From positions 1-6,770 of the forward strand of contig CANDSI010000056.1 of the NCBI GenBank assembly GCA_947388575.1: DNA of 6,770 nucleotides, read 5' to 3'. Within the stretch, counting starts at the first letter, position 1, and the number at the start of each line of letters is the position of its first letter. Position numbers and translations under genes: made by a program. Below are positions 1-4,765 of this stretch, in pieces. Below the pieces are notes generated by a model, which ran no database searches, was not told the DNA's origin, and saw only the letters and a list, made by a program, of their open reading frames with translations. Origin of the DNA: an uncultured Mycoplasma sp. (lineage in GTDB: Bacteria > Bacillota_I > Bacilli_A > RF39 > UBA660).

Positions 1-10
1 AGGAGTACTT

Positions 11-1297
11 ATGAATAAAAATAAATTTTTAACAGCAACATTTATTTTAATGTTAGGTGGTCTAATAACCAAAGTCTTAGGTTTCTTCATTAGAATAATA
101 TATACAAGAATGGTAGGTACAGAAGCCATAAGTTTATATGCTTTAGTAACTCCAACTTATTCTCTTCTGCTTACAATAGCTACTTTATCTCTTCCTATTG
201 TAATATCTAAATTAATAAGTGAAAACAAAGAAAGAAGTATTAAAATACTAGCTAATGCCACACTTATAACAATATTTTTAAACATCTTAACTATTACTAT
301 TATTTATTTTACTAAAGACTTAATCGCCAGCGTCTTACACGATCAAAGAGCTAGCATTCTTATAATGGCAATGGCTTTAACATTTCCTTTTGTATCTATA
401 TCTAGTATTTTGAAAGGTTATTTTTTTGGTAAACAAAATATGATTCCCAACACTATATCAAATATTATAGAGCAAATAATCAGAATAATTTTAATATATT
501 TATTCATTCCCTCTTTAGTTAATAAAGGTATTACAGAATCAGTTATAGGTTTTATTTTAATTAGTATTGTTACCGAAATAGCTTCTATTTTAACATTTCT
601 AGTTTTCATTCCTAAAAAAGTTAATATAACTAAAAATGATTTAAAGCCAGATTTATCTACAACAAAAAACATCTTAAATATTTCTATACCAACTGTATCT
701 TCTAGACTTATTGGTAATATAGGTTTCTTTTTCGAACCAATAATATTAACTAATATTTTATTATATAGTGGTTATTCTATGAATTACATTTTAAATGAAT
801 ATGGTGCATACAATGCCTATTCTATTGCTTTACTTTCTATGCCTTCATTTTTTATTCAAGCTATATCTTCATCTCTTTTACCTGAAATATCCAAGTTTTA
901 CTCTAATAAAAACTTGAAAATGGTTAAAAGAAGACTGAAACAAGCTTTAATTCTATCATTTATTGTTGGACTTATATTTTCAAGCAGCATTTATATTTTT
1001 AGAGACAAACTTTTACTAACTCTTTACAACACCACGGATGGATCTAACTATATCAGAATATTAGCTCCTTTCTTTGTTTTATTTTATTTAGAAGGTCCTT
1101 TAATGAGTGTACTACAAGCTATAAACAAATCTAAAACTTGCATGTATATTACTTTAATAGCTATTTTAGCTAAATTAATATTTATGACTATCTTATCATT
1201 ATGTCACATAGGTATGTATTCTCTTGTTATCGCCGAAATAATTAACATTATAATTGTTGTATACTTATCAACTAAAGCAATAAAAAAGAAGATTTAA
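11..1297 (+). CDS. spoVB: SpoVB/MurJ-like (MOP superfamily) lipid-linked oligosaccharide flippase
   Basis: A polytopic inner-membrane protein of 428 aa with about twelve hydrophobic segments spread over its whole length. The N-terminus (LMLGGLITKVLGFFIRIIYT, then MVGTEAISLYALVTPTYSLL and LPIVISKLISE) matches the SpoVB-type polysaccharide flippase group. Members move lipid-linked cell-wall or polysaccharide precursors across the membrane; SpoVB itself is needed for spore cortex. The start at 11 follows AGGAG at 1-5. At 428 aa it is shorter than typical SpoVB (about 500 aa), but the N-terminal signature, last hydrophobic helix and basic tail are all present, so it looks complete. Its stop overlaps the stop of the convergent small gene by 4 bases. 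The symbol is a family-level assignment and does not prove that the organism sporulates. Family assignment is secure; substrate unknown. Confidence 0.85.
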   Translation: MNKNKFLTATFILMLGGLITKVLGFFIRIIYTRMVGTEAISLYALVTPTYSLLLTIATLSLPIVISKLISENKERSIKILANATLITIFLNILTITIIYFTKDLIASVLHDQRASILIMAMALTFPFVSISSILKGYFFGKQNMIPNTISNIIEQIIRIILIYLFIPSLVNKGITESVIGFILISIVTEIASILTFLVFIPKKVNITKNDLKPDLSTTKNILNISIPTVSSRLIGNIGFFFEPIILTNILLYSGYSMNYILNEYGAYNAYSIALLSMPSFFIQAISSSLLPEISKFYSNKNLKMVKRRLKQALILSFIVGLIFSSSIYIFRDKLLLTLYNTTDGSNYIRILAPFFVLFYLEGPLMSVLQAINKSKTCMYITLIAILAKLIFMTILSLCHIGMYSLVIAEIINIIIVVYLSTKAIKKKI

Positions 1298-1452
1298 TCT
1301 TCCATATTATCAATAGCATATTTAATAGCTTCTATTACAAATTTAGTAAAAGTATTTTTACCTTTCACTTTATTTATTTCATTAAATAATTCTTTACTAA
1401 ATCTTATATTTCGAAAGATGTATTCTTCTTTTTCTTCTATCTTAAACTTCAT
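1294..1452 (-). CDS. Small ribbon-helix-helix-like protein
   Basis: A 52-aa protein starting MKFKIEEKEEYIFRNIRFSK. It has a short strand-like segment (about residues 10-18, YIFRNIRFS), a helix (19-30, KELFNEINKVKG) and a second helix starting after a Thr-rich turn (34-50, TFTKFVIEAIKYAIDNM). This is the layout of MetJ/Arc-type ribbon-helix-helix DNA-binding domains, in which the strands of a dimer contact DNA. I chose the ATG at 1452 because AGGTGAGG lies 8 bases before it; an upstream alternative start (1485) lies inside the preceding reading frame. The gene begins 19 bases after the stop of the surface-protein fragment on the same strand and may once have been co-transcribed with it. It ends in a 4-base overlap with the flippase stop. 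DNA targets are unknown; a regulator or a conserved small protein of unknown role are both possible. Confidence 0.7.
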   Translation of the reverse strand: MKFKIEEKEEYIFRNIRFSKELFNEINKVKGKNTFTKFVIEAIKYAIDNMED

Positions 1453-1471
1453 TACCAAAACCTCACCTTTA

Positions 1472-2149
1472 TTATTGTACTGCATACGGATTATTTAAAG
1501 TACCATTACCACTAGAAAATGTTACATCAGCCTTCAGATTTATTACTGGGCGCAAACCATAAGTGCTGTTCACGTTGCCAGCGCTGAGGTGGCAATTCGA
1601 AGGTACATAGAACACGGTAGCAAAGCCGAGCCAGTAACACGGGGACATGGTCCAGTAGTTCTGTCCATTGTACAAGTAGTATGATGTATTATTAGCATTC
1701 TTTCCTCCTGCAAACTCTACTTCATCTGCTGTGATTAATCCTACTTTTAATGTATATACATCGCCAGAGTTACAACTTAATGTTGGTGCATAATCTGTAT
1801 ACAATCTCTTGTATCCTGCATAGTAGAATGTACTTCCTGTTGCTGCCCAACTAGATCCACTCTGTACATTTCTATCATTGCAGTATTTTCCATCTGCTAT
1901 CTTACTAGCATAACTTGCTAGATTGCTATTATACCATGACTCTAGTTTTGATTTTGCGTTTGATGCCGTTCCGCTTAATGTTCTTTGACTTCCTGCTGTA
2001 TATGTCCATCCTACATATGAACTATTATTATAACTTGAATTGTATGCTGTACTTGCTACTGCTATACTATCGCTTGTACTTGTTCCATTAGCATGACATG
2101 TTGTTCCATCATAGATTAATCTTATTGATCCATCAGGGAATATATCCAG
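1472..2149 (-). pseudogene. N-terminally truncated secreted/surface protein, DGR-target type (C-terminal 225 codons)
   Basis: Reading leftward from 2149 the frame is open for 225 codons: IFPDGSIRLIYDGTTCHANG, a Ser/Thr/Asn/Tyr-rich stretch, CNDRNVQSGSSWAATGSTFY, GYKRLYTDYAPTLSC, VGLITADEVEFAGG, NTSYYLYNGQNYWTMSP, a variable-looking block, then GLRPVINLKADV and the end NNPYAVQ. This resembles the C-terminal half of gut Firmicutes surface or pilin-like proteins with a lectin-like ligand domain, a type of protein diversified by DGRs. The first in-frame stop upstream is at 2150-2152. There is no ATG or GTG start, no signal sequence and no RBS; only weak TTG codons such as 1804 are available. The N-terminal part is therefore missing, and unrelated phage-type genes on the other strand start 24 bases away. 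I read this as a remnant cut by insertion or recombination. It could instead be a silent donor cassette. No reverse transcriptase or template repeat lies in the window. Confidence 0.72.
1551..1670 (-). other. Candidate DGR variable region (VR)
   Basis: This 120-bp block inside the fragment has 63 G/C bases (52%), against 35% in the adjacent 1671-1730 and clearly less in the window as a whole. It encodes residues from NYWTMSP to YGLRP. Between these conserved anchors the codons are unusually rich in third-position C (CTC, GGC, ACC, TTC, TGC, CAC, AGC, AAC), unlike the A/T-ending codons of neighbouring genes. That is what adenine-directed mutagenic homing from a template rich in AAC codons would leave. 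The anchors sit where DGR-diversified C-type-lectin-like domains place their ligand face. Without the template repeat the call is an inference from composition and protein family. Confidence 0.6.
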
Positions 2150-2168
2150 CTATGAAGTTAGGAGCTGG
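2146..2168. repeat. Inverted repeat at the fragment/phage junction
   Basis: CCAGCT at 2146-2151 and AGCTGG at 2163-2168 are perfect inverted 6-mers separated by 11 bases. The left arm covers the last codon and in-frame stop of the truncated surface-protein frame. The right arm overlaps the AGGAG ribosome binding site (2160-2164) of the HNH gene. It may be a recombination or attachment remnant, or an RNA hairpin that partly hides the HNH ribosome binding site. There is no T-run, so it is not an intrinsic terminator. Confidence 0.4.
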
Positions 2169-2172
2169 TTAT

Positions 2173-2661
2173 ATGAATTGTAAATATTATAGAACAAGAA
2201 CAGAGAAAAAAATCAAATATGGATACTGTTTAAAAGATAAAAAGAAAGTACCTTTATTCTGTAAAGAATGTGAAGAATATAAAAACACTATTAACGAAAA
2301 ACTAAATAAATCGAATTCGACCAATTTAAAAAAGCAACCTATTAAAGGTAAAAAACATAAATTAACCAAAGCAACAGAAATACCTAAAAAAATCAAATTA
2401 ATAGTTTGGGAACGTGATAATCATAAATGTATTTTTTGTGATACACCAGTAACTTGGCATTATGCTAATTCTCACTATATAAAAAGAAGTCATAGCGGCT
2501 TAGGAATAGAACCTAAAAACATAATGACTAATTGTTATAAATGCCATAAACTATTTGAAGAATCTAAGCAAAGAGAAAAGATGAAAGAAAAAGCTAAAAA
2601 TCACTTTAAAGAAAAATATGATAATTGGAAAGAAGAAGATTTAATATACAAAAAATATTAA
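2173..2661 (+). CDS. Phage-type HNH endonuclease
   Basis: A 162-aa basic protein. The N-terminus holds a small Cys cluster (C3, C19, C30, C33; CLKDKKKVPLFCKEC). A Lys-rich linker leads to the HNH domain at about 72-128: KLIVWERDNHKCIFC, then ANSHYIKRSHSGLG, NIMTNCYKCHKLF. C86/C89 and C121/C124 are the expected structural zinc ligands; H101 is the probable first catalytic His and H125 a metal-site candidate. Such proteins nick or cut DNA; in phages they serve in packaging, replication or homing, and which applies here is unknown. I chose the ATG at 2173 because AGGAG at 2160-2164 precedes it by 8 bases. Starts further upstream (2098, 2152) would translate sequence antisense to the surface-protein fragment and lack an RBS. 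It is the first gene after the presumed boundary and 71 bases from the next. No clear promoter was found in front of it. Confidence 0.85.
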   Translation: MNCKYYRTRTEKKIKYGYCLKDKKKVPLFCKECEEYKNTINEKLNKSNSTNLKKQPIKGKKHKLTKATEIPKKIKLIVWERDNHKCIFCDTPVTWHYANSHYIKRSHSGLGIEPKNIMTNCYKCHKLFEESKQREKMKEKAKNHFKEKYDNWKEEDLIYKKY

Positions 2662-2732
2662 GATATTATAATCTGATAAAGAGTGATTTTTGGTAGAAAT
2701 ATTATTATGATTTTAGAAAGTGAGGTTTTGGT

Positions 2733-2963
2733 ATGAAAACAATAGAAAGTGAAATTAAATTAGATGAGTTTAAAGCTTTTGCTATATATGAAGTTTATTA
2801 TCAATTAATGATATCATTAGACTTAAATAAAACAACAAGAAAACATCTTAATTCATTAATGGATTATCATTTTAGAAAAGTATATAGTAAAGAGTATAAT
2901 AAAAATTTTTTTGATGTAACTGATGAAAAATATATTTGCATTGCTACATTAGAAAAGAATTAA
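2733..2963 (+). CDS. Hypothetical phage-region protein, 76 aa
   Basis: An unrecognised soluble protein (MKTIESEIKLDEFKAFAIYE...), predicted mostly helical, with no transmembrane segment and only one Cys (in YICIATL near the end). The start at 2733 is supported by GTGAGG 8 bases before the ATG. It lies between the HNH gene and the promoter of the SSB operon, on the same strand, and is probably transcribed with the HNH gene. No function can be assigned. Confidence 0.65.
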   Translation: MKTIESEIKLDEFKAFAIYEVYYQLMISLDLNKTTRKHLNSLMDYHFRKVYSKEYNKNFFDVTDEKYICIATLEKN

Positions 2964-2966
2964 TGG

Positions 2967-2995
2967 TTGGGTTTCTTATAAAAATATAGTATAAT
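2967..2995 (+). promoter_or_regulatory. Probable sigma-A promoter of the SSB operon
   Basis: A perfect -10 TATAAT (2990-2995) is preceded at 17 bases by TTGGGT (2967-2972), which keeps the TTG of a consensus -35. It starts 3 bases after the 76-aa gene's stop and lies 35 bases before the 43-aa ORF, so it would drive the 43-aa, 77-aa and SSB genes. The -35 is weak. Confidence 0.55.
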
Positions 2996-3030
2996 ATATG
3001 AGAACAAATGTTTAAAGGAGAAAAAGAAAA

Positions 3031-3162
3031 ATGAAATTAAATTTATATGGTATTAAGTGGACTTTAAAACAATTAATACACAAACTACTCAATAAGCCAG
3101 TCAAGGGTTATAAGAGAGTTTTAACATTAAAACAAATTATAGAATTAGGAGGTATTAAATAA
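3031..3162 (+). CDS. Hypothetical small protein, 43 aa
   Basis: A small basic protein (MKLNLYGIKWTLKQLIHKLL..., ending IIELGGIK). It is read as a gene because AAAGGAG stands before its ATG with suitable spacing, a TATAAT promoter lies just upstream, and its TAA overlaps the ATG of the next gene (TAATG at 3160-3164). Its last codons also supply AGGAGG as the ribosome binding site of the next gene, a sign of translational coupling. About nine positive residues and few acidic ones suggest nucleic-acid or membrane contact, but no family is recognised. Confidence 0.6.
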   Translation: MKLNLYGIKWTLKQLIHKLLNKPVKGYKRVLTLKQIIELGGIK

Positions 3163-3395
3163 TGAATATTGAACTAAAAATACCAAAAAAGTATAAAAAA
3201 TATTTTGGAAGATTAGAAAAAGAAGATGGCTTAATTGATGATTGCAAGTATATGCTTAGTTTTGCTCCGGGATATGCGTATATGGGCGAATACCCTTATA
3301 TGCCTGCAAAATCAAAAAAAGAGGCATTGGAGTTTTTAAGAGATGGCGACATTGAAAAAGGATATACTGAATTAAAAGAGAAAGGATTAGTATAA
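3162..3395 (+). CDS. Hypothetical phage-region protein, 77 aa
   Basis: An unrecognised 77-aa soluble protein (MNIELKIPKKYKKYFGRLEK...). The middle is aromatic-rich (CKYMLSFAPGYAYMGEYPYMP), followed by KSKKEALEFLRDGDIEKGYTELKEKG, which should form one or two amphipathic helices. It is coupled at both ends: its ATG overlaps the preceding TAA, and its own TAA overlaps the SSB start (TAATG at 3393-3397). The tight coupling suggests a role in phage DNA replication or recombination next to SSB; that is inference from position only. Confidence 0.7.
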   Translation: MNIELKIPKKYKKYFGRLEKEDGLIDDCKYMLSFAPGYAYMGEYPYMPAKSKKEALEFLRDGDIEKGYTELKEKGLV

Positions 3396-3718
3396 TGATG
3401 AATAATGTTACTTTAGTTGGTAGACTTACTCACGAACCAGAAGTTAAAGAAATTAACGATGGAACTAAAAGAACAGTTATTAATGTTGCTGTTCCAAGAG
3501 ATTATCGGAATAGTGATGGTATATATGAAACAGATTTTATAAAATGTGTGTTATGGAATGGAATAGCAAGTGCTACTAAAGATTATTGCCATAAAGGTGA
3601 TATAGTGGGTATCAAAGGTAAATTGCAATCAAGAAGTTATGAGACAGATGACAAGGAAAAAAAGTATATTTTAGAGGTTTTAGTAGAAAAAATCACATTT
3701 ATCAGTCAAAATAAATAG
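3395..3718 (+). CDS. ssb: Single-stranded DNA-binding protein, short phage form
   Basis: A 107-aa single OB-fold protein. The N-terminal strand NNVTLVGRLTHEPEVK (3-18), the central VINVAVPRDYR (28-38), TDFIKCVLWNGIA (46-58, with W54 at the usual ssDNA-stacking position) and GDIVGIKGKLQSRSYE (68-83) follow the bacterial SSB pattern. It coats single-stranded DNA during phage replication or recombination. Unlike the host SSB (about 150-180 aa) it ends right after the OB fold (ITFISQNK), with no Gly/Gln-rich linker and no acidic DDDIPF-type tail, so it should not recruit host SSB-interacting proteins through that tail. Two adjacent ATGs (3395 and 3398) could start it; AAAGGA precedes both. It is the last gene of the rightward operon, and no intrinsic terminator is visible between it and the following promoter. 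Confidence 0.9.
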   Translation: MMNNVTLVGRLTHEPEVKEINDGTKRTVINVAVPRDYRNSDGIYETDFIKCVLWNGIASATKDYCHKGDIVGIKGKLQSRSYETDDKEKKYILEVLVEKITFISQNK

Positions 3719-3733
3719 TATCAAAAATAAAAC

Positions 3734-3762
3734 TTTACATTTTGAAATAAATGTGCTATTAT
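3734..3762 (+). promoter_or_regulatory. Strong sigma-A promoter for the noncoding RNA
   Basis: TTTACA (3734-3739) and TATTAT (3757-3762) are separated by exactly 17 bases, and the -10 is preceded by TG one base away (TGC at 3754-3756), the extended -10 pattern. Transcription should start near 3769-3771. It lies 16 bases after the SSB stop and points into a stretch with no convincing gene, so its product should be the RNA annotated next. Confidence 0.7.
3737..3754. promoter_or_regulatory. Operator-like palindrome in the RNA promoter
   Basis: ACATTT (3737-3742) and AAATGT (3749-3754) are a perfect inverted repeat with a 6-base spacer. They occupy the end of the -35 box and the promoter spacer, where a bound dimeric repressor would block RNA polymerase. 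No T-run follows, so it is not a terminator. No regulator is identifiable in the window. AT-rich DNA gives such short palindromes by chance, so confidence is modest. Confidence 0.4.
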
Positions 3763-3791
3763 ATAGCTGTGTGAAAAGAAATTTTTACATA

Positions 3792-3967
3792 TTTAATCTC
3801 TTTATATTAAAATATAAAGAATTTGTTATGTTGTTACATACATAATAAGAAAAGTTTAATCTTAGCATTTTTGCAATTTAAAGAATCTATTATGATATTT
3901 CAGACAACATAAAAAAAGTTTTAATCTTAGCATTTTTGCAATATAAATAAGTAAACTTTCGCACTTA
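3792..3967 (+). repeat. Three degenerate tandem units, 63-65 nt period
   Basis: Units begin at TTTAATCT near 3792, at 3855 and at about 3919-3921 (the last reads TTTTAATCT). Units 2 and 3 share the 20-mer AATCTTAGCATTTTTGCAAT (3858-3877 and 3923-3942, offset 65) preceded by AAAAGTTT. Units 1 and 2 share TTTAATCT, TAAAGAAT, TTATG and a CATAA-AAAAG ending at offsets of 63-64. The third unit loses similarity after the core and runs into the terminator. The period is close to that of a CRISPR repeat plus spacer, but here the 'spacers' resemble each other too. Confidence 0.65.
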
Positions 3968-3994
3968 GAAATAACAATAGTTATTTCTTTTTTT
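3967..3994 (+). terminator. Intrinsic terminator of the noncoding RNA
   Basis: AGAAATAAC (3967-3975), loop AATA, GTTATTTCT (3980-3988), then seven T including the last stem base. A perfect 9-bp stem with tetraloop and T-run defines a rightward transcript end here. Confidence 0.85.
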
Positions 3995-4002
3995 GTATAT
4001 AA

Positions 4003-4040
4003 AAAATCTAGCTCAATTATAAACTAGATTTTATTTTTTT
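4003..4040. terminator. Bidirectional intrinsic terminator
   Basis: AAAATCTAG (4003-4011) pairs with CTAGATTTT (4024-4032) over a 12-base loop. A T-rich run follows rightward (to 4040) and an A-run precedes it, giving TTTTTT on the leftward transcript. The stop codon of the leftward 218-aa gene (4024-4026) is inside the hairpin, so this is chiefly its terminator. It also backs up the RNA terminator 9 bases away. Confidence 0.8.
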
Positions 4041-4680
4041 CTAACAATTTATCTATTTCAAATCTTATATTCATTTTTCTTAGATACTCATACCTCTCTT
4101 TCTTTGTACCATCAATATTACCAAATTTTCTATCTTTGTATTCATTATTTAACGATTCTAAATAATCTTTTGCTTTTAATTTATCAATTTTAGTTAGTAC
4201 TTTATATTTTTGCTTTATCAAAGTGTCTGTTAAAAGATACGATAAACTAATAGAACTTTCAATACTTTTTAAAGCTCCATCATATTTTTTCAACTTATAT
4301 TCTAAGCAAGATACGTGATACAATTTTTTAGATATAAATATATTCTTCGCTTCATTAAAAGAAATTATATACCCTTTACTCCATTCTGTTTCTTGTCTTC
4401 TTAACACATCTTCATCTATTACACATTTAATATAATCATTTATAGCATTTATTAACTCTTGATAATAATCTTTACCCATCTCCCAATAAACCCATTCTTT
4501 TAATCTTTTTGAATATGCTGAATCATTATCATTTATTAAATCTAATATATATAAATATAATTCTTTTCTATTGTTAATTCTTTTAAAAATTTCAAGTACT
4601 TCTTTATTTTCTATTTTGTCTAAATGATTTAAGTAAATTGAATTGTTATATAAATCATATGCTAATTTTAATTGCTCCAT
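4024..4680 (-). CDS. TPR-like helical protein of unknown function, candidate phage moron
   Basis: A 218-aa, almost entirely helical, charged protein without signal peptide or membrane segment. Around residues 119-150 (KLYHVSCLEYKLKKYDGALKSIESSISLS) the spacing of aromatic, small and Ala residues fits a tetratricopeptide repeat, and a second helix pair follows (153-185). TPR units bind partner proteins or peptides. The ATG at 4680 is chosen because AAAGAGG lies 5-6 bases before it; the upstream TTG at 4695 would place the ribosome binding site inside the gene. It has its own consensus promoter (4702-4730) and its own bidirectional terminator and sits just beyond the terminator of the lysis operon. 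This independent cassette at the late-region end is typical of morons, which often carry superinfection immunity, defence or host-modifying functions. The specific function is unknown. Confidence 0.75.
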   Translation of the reverse strand: MEQLKLAYDLYNNSIYLNHLDKIENKEVLEIFKRINNRKELYLYILDLINDNDSAYSKRLKEWVYWEMGKDYYQELINAINDYIKCVIDEDVLRRQETEWSKGYIISFNEAKNIFISKKLYHVSCLEYKLKKYDGALKSIESSISLSYLLTDTLIKQKYKVLTKIDKLKAKDYLESLNNEYKDRKFGNIDGTKKERYEYLRKMNIRFEIDKLLEKNKI

Positions 4681-4701
4681 TTTTTCCTCTTTCAAAAAGA
4701 T

Positions 4702-4730
4702 ATTATATATTAATAGATAAATAATTGCAA
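4702..4730 (-). promoter_or_regulatory. Consensus sigma-A promoter of the 218-aa gene
   Basis: On the leftward strand TTGCAA (4725-4730) and TATAAT (4702-4707) are 17 bases apart. The -10 is perfect and the -35 matches TTGACA at five of six positions. The start codon is 21 bases below the -10. It begins immediately after the endolysin terminator, so this gene can be expressed when the late operon is silent, for example in a lysogen. Confidence 0.75.
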
Positions 4731-4765
4731 TAAAAAAGAGGCTAGCTCATTAAGAACTAACCTCT
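4731..4765 (-). terminator. Intrinsic terminator of the lysis operon
   Basis: On the leftward strand AGAGGTTAG (4765-4757) pairs with CTAGCCTCT (4745-4737), with one T:G wobble and an 11-base loop, followed by a T-run through 4732. The endolysin stop codon (4764-4766) overlaps the first arm. The hairpin resembles the one at 4003-4032 in sequence (CTAGCTCA(A)TTA...AACTA). Confidence 0.8.

Larger units (their letters stand above)
3769..3994 (+). ncRNA. Predicted structured noncoding RNA with three repeated two-hairpin units
   Basis: Bounded by a strong promoter (-10 at 3757-3762) and a perfect terminator (3967-3994), the transcript would be about 225 nt. It has no ORF with a ribosome binding site; the longest is a 24-codon GTG frame at 3771 that would be leaderless. 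Each unit has a first hairpin: 3800-3819 in unit 1, 3855-3882 in unit 2, 3920-3947 in unit 3. Units 2 and 3 share the core GCA-TTTT-TGC with outer UUUA/UAAA pairing. A second hairpin follows in each: TTATGT/ACATAA at 3826-3845, TTATG/CATAA at 3890-3912, TAAGT/ACTTA at 3948-3967. Unit 1 keeps the first hairpin with a different stem sequence, which looks like structure conserved over sequence. I do not recognise a known RNA family. Roles considered: decoy or sponge RNA, antisense regulator, RNA anti-CRISPR, or repeat-type RNA antitoxin. Confidence 0.6.

Noticed and set aside
418..672. Leftward 84-aa ORF inside the flippase gene
   Set aside because: It is a shadow of the membrane-protein gene, with hydrophobic codons read on the opposite strand and no ribosome binding site.
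1472..1804. Treating the DGR-type C-terminus as a 110-aa gene starting at TTG 1804
   Set aside because: The homologous-looking frame continues unbroken to 2149, so the TTG is an internal Leu codon; no ribosome binding site precedes it.
2098..2172. 25-codon N-terminal extension of the HNH protein
   Set aside because: It is antisense to the PDGSIRLIYDGTTCHANG segment and has no ribosome binding site; the ATG at 2173 has AGGAG.
2187..2396. Leftward 69-aa ORF inside the HNH gene
   Set aside because: It is antisense to conserved zinc and HNH-domain codons, so it is a shadow frame.
2660..2732. Possible promoter before the 76-aa gene (TATAAT-like at about 2666)
   Set aside because: No acceptable -35 at the right distance; such hexamers are common in AT-rich DNA.
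3771..3845. 24-codon GTG ORF (hydrophobic/basic peptide, type I toxin-like)
   Set aside because: There is no ribosome binding site, it would be leaderless, and the frame runs through the first repeat unit and its hairpins.
3792..3967. A genuine CRISPR array
   Set aside because: There are only two similar copies plus one divergent copy, the intervening sequences resemble each other rather than being unique spacers, and no cas gene is present.
3769..4695. Type III toxin-antitoxin (ToxIN/CptIN/TenpIN-like) locus
   Set aside because: The repeat RNA followed by a terminator fits superficially, but the neighbouring protein gene is on the opposite strand, has its own promoter and does not resemble ToxN.
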